A DNA stretch of 12,410 nt from NCBI GenBank assembly GCA_035544515.1, contig DATKEG010000241.1, positions 1 through 12,410 on the forward strand, given 5' to 3'. Positions 1-7,124 of this stretch are shown here, piece after piece. The notes under the pieces were generated by a model. That model was not told the DNA's origin and did no database searches. It saw only the letters and a program-made list of their open reading frames with translations. The DNA is from DATKEG01 sp035544515. Its GTDB lineage: Bacteria > Acidobacteriota > Vicinamibacteria > Fen-336. Numbering within the stretch: the stretch's first letter is position 1; each line of letters begins with the position of its first letter. The translations under genes and the position numbers were made by a program.

Positions 1-2
1 CC

Positions 3-851
3 GCGGGACTGGCCGTCGCCTTGCTGGCGCCTCTGGCGCTGAGGCGCGCACCCCCACCGAGCGCGCGCGAGGCCGTCTCCAGGCCGGCGGCGCCCCTCTC
101 CACCTCGTCACCCGGACCGCGCGAGCGCGAGCCCTTCCCGCAGGCCGCTCCGGCACCCGCCGCACCTGCCGTGGGAGCGCGCGCGGCGCAGGACCTCTCC
201 GCGGAGGGGACGGCGCGGCGTGAGCGGAGCGCCGCGGACGCCGAAGGCCGGGCGGAACCGAAGGGCCGACGGGAAGAGGTGCGGCCAGGCCCGGCCGGGA
301 CTCCATCCGCGGGCCGTTTCGGCGAGGCGGCGCCGGCCCCGGCGCGTGCGGCGGGCGGCGCGGATCGTTCCCTGCCGGAGGCCCGTCGCCAGGTCGCGTC
401 GGGACAGGAGTGGCCACCGACGCCGGGCACCGAGGTGGCGGAGGCCGAAGAGGAGGAAGACGCGCCGGCGCTGGTGAGCGACGCCTCGGCGCCGCCGCGG
501 CGGGCGGCCAAGTCCGTGACGGCGGCCCCCGTGCCGCGGGCGGGCGTCGCTCCGCCGCCTGCGGGCGTGGACGCGCGCCTGCGGTCGCTCTCGAGTCGCA
601 CCATGCGCAGCGCCGCCGAGGCGCGCGAGCTGCGCGACGCCTGGGAGGCCTTCGTGCGCGAGGACCCCGAGGGTCCGCACGCGGACGACGCGCGGCTGCG
701 CGCGCTCGAGGCGGGAGCCGCGGCGTGGGGGCTGGGCGGCCAACGCGACGATCGCGCGCGGGTGGAGAAGGACGCGCGCGAGTACCTGCGGCGCGCGCAG
801 GGTGCGCACAAGGAGCGCGTGCGCGCCCTGCTCGCGGGCCTGCAGCCCTGA
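3..851 (+). CDS. Partial membrane-anchored protein with low-complexity linker, unknown function
   Basis: The reading frame is open to the left edge, so the true start lies outside the window and 282 residues are visible. An in-frame ATG at 21 exists, but the residues before it continue a hydrophobic run (AGLAVALLAPLAL), which looks like the end of a transmembrane helix followed by two Arg. After it comes roughly 170 residues of Ala/Pro/Arg/Glu-rich low complexity, including an acidic EAEEEEDAP patch. The C-terminal ~85 residues (from about 'LRSLSSRTMRSAAEARELRDAW') form a charged, probably helical module that resembles a TPR-like end. One membrane helix, a disordered linker and a soluble tail would fit an anti-sigma factor or similar envelope regulator, but the diagnostic N-terminal part is missing, so no function is assigned. 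It converges on the permease gene 38 bases away. Confidence 0.6.
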   Translation, partial: AGLAVALLAPLALRRAPPPSAREAVSRPAAPLSTSSPGPREREPFPQAAPAPAAPAVGARAAQDLSAEGTARRERSAADAEGRAEPKGRREEVRPGPAGTPSAGRFGEAAPAPARAAGGADRSLPEARRQVASGQEWPPTPGTEVAEAEEEEDAPALVSDASAPPRRAAKSVTAAPVPRAGVAPPPAGVDARLRSLSSRTMRSAAEARELRDAWEAFVREDPEGPHADDARLRALEAGAAAWGLGGQRDDRARVEKDAREYLRRAQGAHKERVRALLAGLQP

Positions 852-856
852 CCCCT

Positions 857-875
857 GTCCCCGCGGCGCGGGGGA
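857..875. terminator. GC hairpin between convergent genes, possible weak terminator
   Basis: CCCCGC (859-864), a three-base loop GGC and GCGGGG (868-873) form a perfect 6-bp stem, extended by a T-G wobble at 858/874. It lies in the 38-base gap between the stop of the plus-strand gene and the stop of the minus-strand permease. There is no T tract on either strand, so termination is only a guess from position and stem strength. Confidence 0.3.
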
Positions 876-889
876 ACCCGGGCTTCCGA

Positions 890-2401
890 CTAGGTCCCGC
901 GGGCGCGGCCGGCCAGCCGGCTGTGCCGGTAGCCGTAGGCGAAATACAGCACCACTCCGACCGCCATCCAGATGCCGAACCGGTACCACGCGGTCGCGGG
1001 CAGCCCCGTCATCACGTACAGGCAGGCCAGGGCCCCGAGCGGCGCCACCACCCATACGTAGGGCACGCGGAAGGGCCGCGGGCGGTGCGGGTCCTTGACG
1101 CGGAGCGCGAGCACGCCCACGCACACCACCATGAACGCGAACAGCGTGCCGATGTTGGTGAGGTCGTAGGTCTCGTCGTCGTCGAGGTAGGTCGCGCCGA
1201 GCGCGACCACCAGGCCGGTCAGGATCGTGGTCACGTGCGGCGTGCGGTACTTGGGGTGGACCGAGCGGAACCACGGCGGCAGGAGGCCGTCCCGGCTCAT
1301 GGAGAAGAAGATCCGGGGCTGGCCGAGCTGGAACACGAGCAGCACGCCGGTCATGGAGATGATGGCGCCGAGCGAGATGATGGCCTGCCCCCAGCCGATG
1401 CCGGCCATCTCGAAGGCGCGGGCCAGCGGGTCGGAGCCCTTGAGCTGGGTGTAGGGCACGAGCCCGGTGGCCACCAGGCCCACCACGGCGTAGATCACCG
1501 TGCAGATGGCCAGCGAGCCGAGGATGCCGCGCGGCATGCTCTTCTGCGGGTCTTTCGTCTCCTCCGCGGCCGTGGAGACGGCGTCGAAGCCGATGTAGGC
1601 GAAGAACACGATGGCGGCGCCCTGGTGGATGCCCGGCCAGCCATTGGGCGCGAAGGGCGTCCAGTTCGCGGGCTCCAGGTAGAACACCCCCACCCCCACG
1701 AACATGGCCAGCACCGCCAGCTTGAGCACCACCATGGCGTTGTTCAGGCGCGCGCTCTCGCGGATGCCGATGACCAGCACCCAGGTGATGAGGGCGACGA
1801 TCACGATGCCGGGGACGTTGATGGCGACGGGGTGGCCGAAGACCAGCGGCAGCTCCCCCAGCCGGTCGGGGTGGGAGAAGAGCACGTCGCGGTAGCTGGT
1901 GGAGAGCCAGAAGGGCATGTCGAGGCCGAAGGCGCGCAGAAACGAGCTGAAGTAGCCGGCCCAGGCGATGGCCACGGCCACGTTTCCCACCGCGTACTCG
2001 AGCACCAGGTCCCAGCCGATGATCCAGGCCACGAACTCGCCCAGGGTGGCGTAGGCGTAGGTGTAGGCGCTGCCGGAGATGGGGATGAGCGAGGTCAGCT
2101 CGGCGTAGCAGAGGCCGGCCAGGGCGCAGACCGCGCCCAGCAGGACGAAGGAGACCACGAGCGCGGGTCCCGCGCCATAGCGCACCACCGTGCCGTCGGG
2201 CCTCACCTCGCCCACCGCGGCGGTGCCGATGCTGGTGAAGATGCCGGCGCCGATGACGGCCCCGATGCCCAGCATGACGAGGTCGAAAGTGCCGAGCGTG
2301 CGCCTCAGCGCCTGCCCGCTCTCGGCCTGCTCGGTGACCGTAGCCTGGATGTCCGCCACGGTCTTGGTCCGGAGCAGGGAGCGCATGCGGTGGCGAAGCA
2401 T
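890..2401 (-). CDS. APC-superfamily amino acid permease
   Basis: A 503-residue integral membrane transporter of the amino acid-polyamine-organocation superfamily, probably importing amino acids across the inner membrane by proton or sodium coupling or exchange. The first-helix signature GIGAVIGAGIF (residues 45-55) is present; this is the unwound substrate-binding segment of the family. The sixth-helix signature FAYIGFDAVSTAAEETKDPQ (267-286) is also clear and typical of the cationic amino acid transporter (CAT/YfnA-like) branch. About 12 hydrophobic segments can be read across residues 40-490, matching the usual length. The start is ATG at 2401; an in-frame ATG at 2386 is an alternative, and neither has a good ribosome binding site. 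It is divergent from aroF, 39 bases away, so the two may share a control region. The substrate cannot be fixed from sequence; a cationic or broad amino acid is plausible. Confidence 0.93.
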   Translation of the reverse strand: MLRHRMRSLLRTKTVADIQATVTEQAESGQALRRTLGTFDLVMLGIGAVIGAGIFTSIGTAAVGEVRPDGTVVRYGAGPALVVSFVLLGAVCALAGLCYAELTSLIPISGSAYTYAYATLGEFVAWIIGWDLVLEYAVGNVAVAIAWAGYFSSFLRAFGLDMPFWLSTSYRDVLFSHPDRLGELPLVFGHPVAINVPGIVIVALITWVLVIGIRESARLNNAMVVLKLAVLAMFVGVGVFYLEPANWTPFAPNGWPGIHQGAAIVFFAYIGFDAVSTAAEETKDPQKSMPRGILGSLAICTVIYAVVGLVATGLVPYTQLKGSDPLARAFEMAGIGWGQAIISLGAIISMTGVLLVFQLGQPRIFFSMSRDGLLPPWFRSVHPKYRTPHVTTILTGLVVALGATYLDDDETYDLTNIGTLFAFMVVCVGVLALRVKDPHRPRPFRVPYVWVVAPLGALACLYVMTGLPATAWYRFGIWMAVGVVLYFAYGYRHSRLAGRARGT

Positions 2402-2440
2402 ATCTCAATCTAGAATCGAGCGGACCCCGGAGGTGGCGGC
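2402..2440. promoter_or_regulatory. Divergent intergenic region between permease and aroF
   Basis: Only 39 bases separate the two start codons, so promoter elements must overlap each other or lie inside the opposite gene. The stretch is AT-richer at its left end (TATCTCAATCTAGAAT, 2401-2416), where TAGAAT at 2411-2416 resembles a -10 hexamer facing aroF. No convincing -35 partner is visible. Confidence 0.35.
2429..2433 (+). promoter_or_regulatory. Ribosome binding site of aroF
   Basis: GGAGG lies seven bases before the GTG at 2441. This supports GTG as the start rather than the in-frame ATG at 2453. The resulting N-terminus (MLVVMRQG) also aligns with that of Thermotoga-type DAHP synthases (MIVVLKPG). 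Confidence 0.8.
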
Positions 2441-3454
2441 GTGCTGGTGGTGATGAGGCAGGGCGCGACCGCGGAGCAGATCCGCGGCGTGGTGGAAGCG
2501 GTGGAGGCGCGGGGGTTCAAGGCGCACGCCATTCCCGGCGCGCAGCGCACGGCCATCGGCATCACGGGGAACAAGGGCGCGCTCGACGCGCCGGTGTTCG
2601 AGAGCCTGCCCGGCGTGCTCGAGGTGATCCCCGTCTCCCACGCGTACAAGCTCGTCTCGCGCGAGGTCAAGCCGGAGGCCACGGTGGTCCGGGTGGGCGG
2701 CGTGCCCGTGGGCGGCCCCGAGCTGGTGGTGGCGGCGGGGCCCTGCGCGGTGGAGTCGCGCGAGCAGGCGCTCACCATCGCACGCGCGGTCAAGGCCGCC
2801 GGTGCCCACCTGCTGCGGGGCGGCGCCTTCAAGCCGCGCACCAGCCCCTATTCCTTCCAGGGCCTGGGCGAGGAGGGCCTGCGGATCCTGGCCGAGGCGC
2901 GCGAGGCCACCGGCCTGCCCGTGGTGACGGAGGCGGTGGACGTCGAAGGGCTCGAGCTGGTGGAGCGTTACGCGGACGCCATACAGATCGGCGCGCGCAA
3001 CATGCAGAACTTCTCGCTGCTGCGCCGGGCGGGGCGGGCGCGGAAGCCCGTGCTCCTCAAGCGCGGCATGTCCGCCACGCTCGAGGAGTTCCTGATGTCG
3101 GCCGAATACATCCTCTCCGAGGGGAACTACGACGTGATCCTCTGCGAGCGCGGCGTGCGCACCTTCTCGGACTTCTCGCGCAACACGCTGGACCTGGCCA
3201 TCGTGCCGGCAGTCAAGGACATCTCCCACCTGCCCATCCTGGTGGACCCCTCCCACGGGACCGGCCGGCGCGACAAGGTGGCGCCCTTGTCCCGGGCGGC
3301 GGCCGCGGTGGGCGCGGACGGCCTGATCATCGAGGTGCACCACGATCCCAACCGCGCGCTGTCGGACGGCCCGCAGTCGATCACGCCCGACATGCTCGAA
3401 GCGTTGATGCGCGACCTGCGCCAGATCGCCCCCGTCCTCGGCCGCCGGCTCTGA
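2441..3454 (+). CDS. aroF: 3-deoxy-7-phosphoheptulonate (DAHP) synthase, type I-beta with N-terminal regulatory domain
   Basis: Condenses phosphoenolpyruvate with erythrose-4-phosphate, the first step of the shikimate pathway to aromatic amino acids, in the cytoplasm. The 337 residues match the Thermotoga maritima-type enzyme nearly end to end. Residues 1-70 form a ferredoxin-like (ACT-like) domain, and about 85-335 form the (beta/alpha)8 barrel. Visible motifs are AGPCAVES (99-106), RGGAFKPRTSPYSFQGLG (126-143), QIGARNMQNF (182-191), LLKRGM (205-210), ILCERGVRTF (233-242) and LVDPSHGTGRRD (267-278). The four metal ligands known in this family fall at Cys102, His272, Glu298 and Asp309, so the enzyme should be active. 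In the family the N-terminal domain mediates feedback inhibition by Tyr or Phe; which effector acts here is not readable. It uses a GTG start with a GGAGG site. No other shikimate gene is adjacent, so the gene stands alone, divergent from an amino acid permease. Confidence 0.97.
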   Translation: MLVVMRQGATAEQIRGVVEAVEARGFKAHAIPGAQRTAIGITGNKGALDAPVFESLPGVLEVIPVSHAYKLVSREVKPEATVVRVGGVPVGGPELVVAAGPCAVESREQALTIARAVKAAGAHLLRGGAFKPRTSPYSFQGLGEEGLRILAEAREATGLPVVTEAVDVEGLELVERYADAIQIGARNMQNFSLLRRAGRARKPVLLKRGMSATLEEFLMSAEYILSEGNYDVILCERGVRTFSDFSRNTLDLAIVPAVKDISHLPILVDPSHGTGRRDKVAPLSRAAAAVGADGLIIEVHHDPNRALSDGPQSITPDMLEALMRDLRQIAPVLGRRL

Positions 3455-3468
3455 ACGACGGCTCTTTC

Positions 3469-3550
3469 AACGCAGAGACCGCAGAGAGAAATTGGGGGGA
3501 CCTTTCTTCCCTTCTCTGCGCTCTCCGCGGATCTCTGCGTTCTCTGCGTT
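3469..3550. repeat. Inverted repeat made of CTCTGCG units
   Basis: The left arm 3469-3487 and the reverse complement of the right arm 3532-3550 match at 18 of 19 positions, with a 44-base loop. Within the right side the unit TCTCTGCG recurs at 3513, 3532 and 3541, with a degenerate copy (CTCTCCGCGGA) between the first two. On the left, GCAGAGA appears twice as its complement. The element fills the 111-base gap between the convergent aroF and DUF4388 genes, where REP-like intergenic repeats often sit. It may fold in transcripts from both directions; I see no T tract, so a terminator role is not established. Confidence 0.75.
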
Positions 3551-3565
3551 GGTTCCGTTTGGCCG

Positions 3566-4660
3566 TTACTGCAGGCGGATGACCTTGCGTTCCAGCAGCC
3601 GGGAGACGATCAGGAGGGCGACCTCCTCGCCCATGGGACAGAGCTTGAGGATGGAGCGGACGTCCCATTCGCCGTTGACGCGGGAGAGGACGAAGCCTTC
3701 CTGGGGGTCGAAGTCCTGGCGGGTCAGCTCGGCCATGTCCATGCACAGCACCGGCACCTTCTCGAGCGGGACCTTGCGCAGCGCACGGTCGCGCCCGCGC
3801 GCTTCGACCACCGCGATCAGGCCCTTCTTCGCGTTCTGGTTGAGCCGGTCCAGGGCCAGCACTTCCTCGTAGGCGGCCATGGCTTCTTCGTACCGGCGCT
3901 CCTCGAGCCGCTTGCCTCCGGCCGCGAGCAGGTCGTGGATGGTGCCCACGGGGTCGGCCAGCGCCTCGGTCGCGGCGGGCGCGGCCTCGACCAGCCCGCG
4001 CCCGTGCAGGGCGAAGAGCAACGACGCGGCGTCGAACTCGGACCGGTGCATGTCGAGGGCGATCTCGGCCAGGCTCCGTCCCGCCGCCGCCAGATCGAGC
4101 GCGCGCGCTTCGGCCGGATCACCCGGCCGGGCGCCCCCGTCCTTCACCTTGAAGGACGACAGCGGAGAGCCGAACGCATCGCGCATGCGCGCCCACTCGT
4201 CCACGCGCCGGATGCCCTCCATGATGACGCCGGTGACCTCCATGTTGATCTCGATGAGGGTCGGCAGCTCGCCTTCCTTGAACTCGAACCGGCCCTCCGG
4301 CCAGAGGAAGAGGTCGTAGATCGTCTCCTCCGCCTTCTCCCGCAGGCTCCGCCGGAGCGTGTCCTCGGTCAGGATGCCGGTGGAGACGAGGATCGCGCCC
4401 AGGAGCGCCCCTTCGTGCTCCTGCTGGAGCAGGGCGCGGAAGAGCTGCTCCTCGCTGACCCAGCCGTCGCGGACCAGGAACTGGCCCAGCGACTCCCGCG
4501 GGTCGTTGGACCAGGAGGTGTAGATGACGCCCTTGCGGAAGACGATCCTCTTCTGCACCGAGCGGCGCTCGAGGTGCAGCGTACCCGTCTTGTGGCCACT
4601 CGAGATCCACTGCAGGATCTCGGAGAGATCCATGGTGCGGAGATTGCCGCTGAGCGACAT
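3566..4660 (-). CDS. DUF4388 (PATAN-type) domain protein with TPR-like and C-terminal helical domains
   Basis: A soluble 364-residue protein with no signal peptide or membrane helix. Residues 1-55 carry the DUF4388 opening (MSLSGNLRTMDLSEILQW, then GTLHL and a VFRKGVIYTSWS strand pair). Residues 56-125 repeat a helical pattern, SLGQFLVRDGWVSEEQL and LLGAILVSTGILTEDTL, followed by the family's LWPEGRFEFKEG strand. Residues 245-285 (GGKRLEERRYEEAMAAYEEVLALD) look like a TPR unit. The C-terminal 320-362 segment (EGFVLSRVNGEWDVRSIL...LLERKVIRL) looks like a small winged-helix fold. DUF4388 proteins occur widely in Deltaproteobacteria and related groups, often with signalling or gliding-regulation modules, but the biochemical role is not defined; a scaffold or regulatory role is inference. 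It starts 21 bases after the HNH gene and is probably cotranscribed with it. Confidence 0.85.
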   Translation of the reverse strand: MSLSGNLRTMDLSEILQWISSGHKTGTLHLERRSVQKRIVFRKGVIYTSWSNDPRESLGQFLVRDGWVSEEQLFRALLQQEHEGALLGAILVSTGILTEDTLRRSLREKAEETIYDLFLWPEGRFEFKEGELPTLIEINMEVTGVIMEGIRRVDEWARMRDAFGSPLSSFKVKDGGARPGDPAEARALDLAAAGRSLAEIALDMHRSEFDAASLLFALHGRGLVEAAPAATEALADPVGTIHDLLAAGGKRLEERRYEEAMAAYEEVLALDRLNQNAKKGLIAVVEARGRDRALRKVPLEKVPVLCMDMAELTRQDFDPQEGFVLSRVNGEWDVRSILKLCPMGEEVALLIVSRLLERKVIRLQ

Positions 4661-4681
4661 GCCCGCGGTCTCAGGCCCCGC

Positions 4682-5215
4682 TCAGCCGTTTTCCCAGGAC
4701 AGGTCCCAGAAGAGGTAATCGCGCCAGCTGTCGGGCGCACGCTGGACGCCGAGGCTCAAGGTGAGCGAGGGCAGCGCGGCGGGACGCCGTGGCTTGCGCA
4801 GGAGTGTGTACCCCACCTCCTCCGGTGTGTGGTCGCCTTTCTTGCGGTTGCAGGGGATGCAGCAGGTCACGATGTTGTCCCAGCCCTTGTGACCGCCGCG
4901 GGCCACCGGGATCACGTGGTCGAAGGTGAGCTGAGACGGCGGGCAGCGACGGTGGCAATACTGGCACCGGTGCTCGTCGCGCGCGTAGACGTTGGCGCGC
5001 GAGAACGGAACGTCGGCGAAGGGGCGTTTCATCCGGACGTGACGGAGCAGGCGGAGTACCGACGGCAGCTTCACCCGCACCGTAACGCCGCGGATCTCCC
5101 GTTCGTATACGGCGATGACCTCGACCTTCCCCTGGAAGAGAAGGGTCATGGCCTTCTGCCACGACACGATCCGCAGTGGCTCGTACGTGGCGTTCAAGAC
5201 GAGGGTCTGATCCAT
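4682..5215 (-). CDS. HNH endonuclease-family protein
   Basis: A 177-residue protein with an HNH nuclease domain in its middle: two zinc-knuckle pairs, Cys84-x2-Cys87 (CQYC) and Cys119-x2-Cys122 (CIPC), flank the catalytic LTFDHVIPVARGG segment (His100), Asn114 in GWDN and Asn123 in CNRKKG. The N-terminal 80 residues (MDQTLVLNATYEPLRIVSWQ...) are the conserved extension of the stand-alone HNH family found in many genomes. Family members are predicted DNases; the biological role is largely unknown and they are usually not tied to restriction systems or introns. I chose ATG at 5215 because the conserved family N-terminus begins there. A longer GTG start at 5245 would lie inside what looks like the gene's own promoter. 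The downstream partner is the DUF4388 gene. Confidence 0.88.
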   Translation of the reverse strand: MDQTLVLNATYEPLRIVSWQKAMTLLFQGKVEVIAVYEREIRGVTVRVKLPSVLRLLRHVRMKRPFADVPFSRANVYARDEHRCQYCHRRCPPSQLTFDHVIPVARGGHKGWDNIVTCCIPCNRKKGDHTPEEVGYTLLRKPRRPAALPSLTLSLGVQRAPDSWRDYLFWDLSWENG

Positions 5216-5231
5216 GCCCGACTCGCCGAAA

Positions 5232-5261
5232 ATTGTGCCCTTCACGTGGCGCCCCTGTCAA
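5232..5261 (-). promoter_or_regulatory. Candidate sigma-70 promoter for the HNH-DUF4388 unit
   Basis: Reading the minus strand, a perfect TTGACA (5261-5256) is followed after 18 bases by CACAAT (5237-5232), which matches 4 of 6 bases of the -10 consensus. Transcription would begin near 5225, about ten bases before the ATG at 5215, giving a very short leader. A perfect -35 hexamer is notable in DNA this GC-rich. The assignment rests only on sequence match and position. Confidence 0.45.
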
Positions 5262-5316
5262 GGCAGGGGGACTCGCGCCGCGCGGAGCGTAAACCCCTGC
5301 TCCGGTCGAGGTTAGG

Positions 5317-5970
5317 TCAGCCCTTCCGCGCGGTCTGGACGATGGCGACGAGCTTGCGGGCCCGCTCGGTGACGGCGGCCGCCCGGCCTTCCCTGAGCGC
5401 CGTGAGGTCGACCAGATCGGACCCGAGACCCAGCGCGGACGCGCCGGCCCTGATGAACTCGGCGGCCGTCTCGAGGTTCACCCCACCCGTCGGCACGAGC
5501 TCCACCTGCGGCAGGGGCGCCTTCAGCGCCTTGATGTAGCTCGCGCCGCCCACCGCGCTGCAGGGGAAGACCTTGACCATGTCGGCCCCCGACTCCCAGG
5601 CGGCGAGCACCTCGGTGGGCGTGAGGGCCCCGGGGAGCACGGGCACGCCGTAACGCCGGCAGCAGGCGATCGTCTCCGCTCTCAGCGTGGGCGTGACCAC
5701 GAACTGCGCGCCGGCCAGGATGCAGGCGCGGGCCGTCTCCGCGTCGAGCACGGTGCCGGCGCCGATCACCGCGTCCTGGCCGAACCGCTTCGCGACCTGG
5801 GCGATCAGGCCCACGGCGTCGGGCACGGTCATGGTGACCTCGAGGACGTCGATGCCGCCGGCGCGGATGGCGTCGATGGCCCGGCTGGCCTCCTCGGCCG
5901 ACTGCGCCCGCACCACGGGCACCAGGCCCAGATCCCGGATGCGGCCCAGAACCATCTCCCTCGTGGTCAT
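5317..5970 (-). CDS. eda: 2-dehydro-3-deoxy-phosphogluconate (KDPG) aldolase
   Basis: Cleaves KDPG to pyruvate and glyceraldehyde-3-phosphate, the last step of the Entner-Doudoroff route and of uronate or gluconate breakdown. The 217 residues have the usual length of this class I aldolase barrel. The Schiff-base lysine is Lys133 in MVKVFPCSAVGG. The general acid/base glutamate is Glu44 in VLEVTMTVPDA. The phosphate-binding loops are GAGTVLDAETA (70-80), PTGG (160-163) and GLGSDLVD (181-188). The ATG at 5970 overlaps the kdgK stop as ATGA, implying translational coupling. The frame stays open upstream of this start, but that stretch is the antisense-type shadow of kdgK and is not coding. Some family members prefer KDPGal or 4-hydroxy-2-oxoglutarate; the kinase partner favours KDPG. 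Confidence 0.93.
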   Translation of the reverse strand: MTTREMVLGRIRDLGLVPVVRAQSAEEASRAIDAIRAGGIDVLEVTMTVPDAVGLIAQVAKRFGQDAVIGAGTVLDAETARACILAGAQFVVTPTLRAETIACCRRYGVPVLPGALTPTEVLAAWESGADMVKVFPCSAVGGASYIKALKAPLPQVELVPTGGVNLETAAEFIRAGASALGLGSDLVDLTALREGRAAAVTERARKLVAIVQTARKG

Positions 5971-7067
5971 CGTTGCACCCGTGCCGTTCCACCCTTCATC
6001 AGCCGCTCCACCTCCGCGAAGGTGGCCATGGTCGTGTCGCCCGGCGTGGTCATGGCGATCGCGCCGTGCGCCGCGCCGCATTCGACGGCCCACTGCGGGT
6101 CCCGGCCCGCGAGGAACCCGTAGGCGAGCCCCGAGGCGAACGAGTCGCCGCCGCCCACGCGGTCGAATATCTCCAGGTTCTCGCGCGTGGCGGCCTGGTA
6201 GAGACGCCCGTCGTGCCAGAGCACGGCGCCCCAGTCGTTGACAGTGGCGGTGCGGGCGTGGCGCAGCGTGGTGCCCACCGCCTTGAAGTTGGGAAACGCC
6301 GTCACCGCCGTTTCGATCATGCGCGCGAAGTTCGCGGGGTCGAGCGCGGCGAGGTGCTCGTCGACACCCTGCACCTCGAAGCCCAGGGCGGCCGTGAAGT
6401 CCTCCTCGTTGCCCAGCATCACGTCCACCAGGGGCGCCAGCTCCCGGTTGACCGCCTGCGCGCGCTTCTGTCCCCCGATCGACTTCCAGAGCGACGGCCG
6501 GTAGTTGAGGTCGTAGGACACGACCGTGCCGTGTCGGCGCGCGGCCTGCATGGCTTCCTTGGCCACCGCCGGCGTCGTCTCGGAGAGCGCGGCGAATATC
6601 CCTCCGGTGTGGAACCAGCGGGCGCCCTCCCGGCCGAAGATCCGCTCCCAGTCGACGGTGCCCGGCACGAGCTGCGACACCGCGGTGTGGCCGCGGTCGG
6701 AGCAGCCCACGGCCGCGCGGACGCCGAAGCCGCGCTCCACGAAGTTCAGCCCGTTGCGCGAGGTGCGGCCCACGCCGTCGTCCTTGACCCAGACCAGGTG
6801 GGACTGGTCCACGCCGCCCTGGAAGATGAGGTCCTGCACCAGCCGGCCCACCGCATTGTCCACGAGCGCCGTGACCACGGCCGCATCCAGGCCGAAGCAG
6901 CGCTTGAGGCCGCGGGCCACGTTGTATTCGCCCCCGCCTTCCCACACCTCGAAGGTGCGCGTGGTATGGATGCGGCCGGGCCCCGGATCGAGACGGAGCA
7001 TGACCTCGCCCAGGCTCACGACGTCGAAGCGGCAGCCGTCCTTGGGCTTCACGAGCAGGGGGGGCAT
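5967..7067 (-). CDS. kdgK: 2-dehydro-3-deoxygluconokinase (KDG kinase), PfkB family
   Basis: Phosphorylates 2-keto-3-deoxygluconate with ATP to give KDPG, the substrate of the aldolase encoded immediately downstream. The 366 residues show the PfkB ribokinase fold: FDVVSLGEVMLRLDP at residues 14-28, the substrate-side glycines WEGGGEYNVARGL at 42-54, SYDLNYRPSLWKS at 184-196, GNEEDF at 219-224, and the anion hole with catalytic base RVGGGDSFASG (303-313, Asp308). SYDLNYRP is characteristic of the KDG kinase branch rather than fructokinase. The start is ATG at 7067; no clear Shine-Dalgarno precedes it, and the slightly long N-terminus (13 residues before FDVV) leaves the start uncertain. Overlap with eda by ATGA shows a tight operon. 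No dehydratase or dehydrogenase making KDG is in the window, so the sugar-acid source is unknown. Confidence 0.92.
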   Translation of the reverse strand: MPPLLVKPKDGCRFDVVSLGEVMLRLDPGPGRIHTTRTFEVWEGGGEYNVARGLKRCFGLDAAVVTALVDNAVGRLVQDLIFQGGVDQSHLVWVKDDGVGRTSRNGLNFVERGFGVRAAVGCSDRGHTAVSQLVPGTVDWERIFGREGARWFHTGGIFAALSETTPAVAKEAMQAARRHGTVVSYDLNYRPSLWKSIGGQKRAQAVNRELAPLVDVMLGNEEDFTAALGFEVQGVDEHLAALDPANFARMIETAVTAFPNFKAVGTTLRHARTATVNDWGAVLWHDGRLYQAATRENLEIFDRVGGGDSFASGLAYGFLAGRDPQWAVECGAAHGAIAMTTPGDTTMATFAEVERLMKGGTARVQR

Positions 7068-7124
7068 GCGGGAAAGCTATTCCCGGCCAGGCTCGGCTGT
7101 CAACGCGGGCGCGCCGCGGGCCGT

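Noticed and set aside
108..2413. Very long open frames opposite or out of frame with the permease (up to ~766 codons)
   Set aside because: They are rich in His/Arg/Gly or Ala/Asp with no domain pattern, and they exist because stops are rare in out-of-frame GC-rich DNA. The permease frame has full family motifs.
5283..5304. CGGAGC/GCTCCG hairpin after eda
   Set aside because: A 6-bp stem with a ten-base loop and no T tract is too weak to call a terminator in GC-rich DNA.
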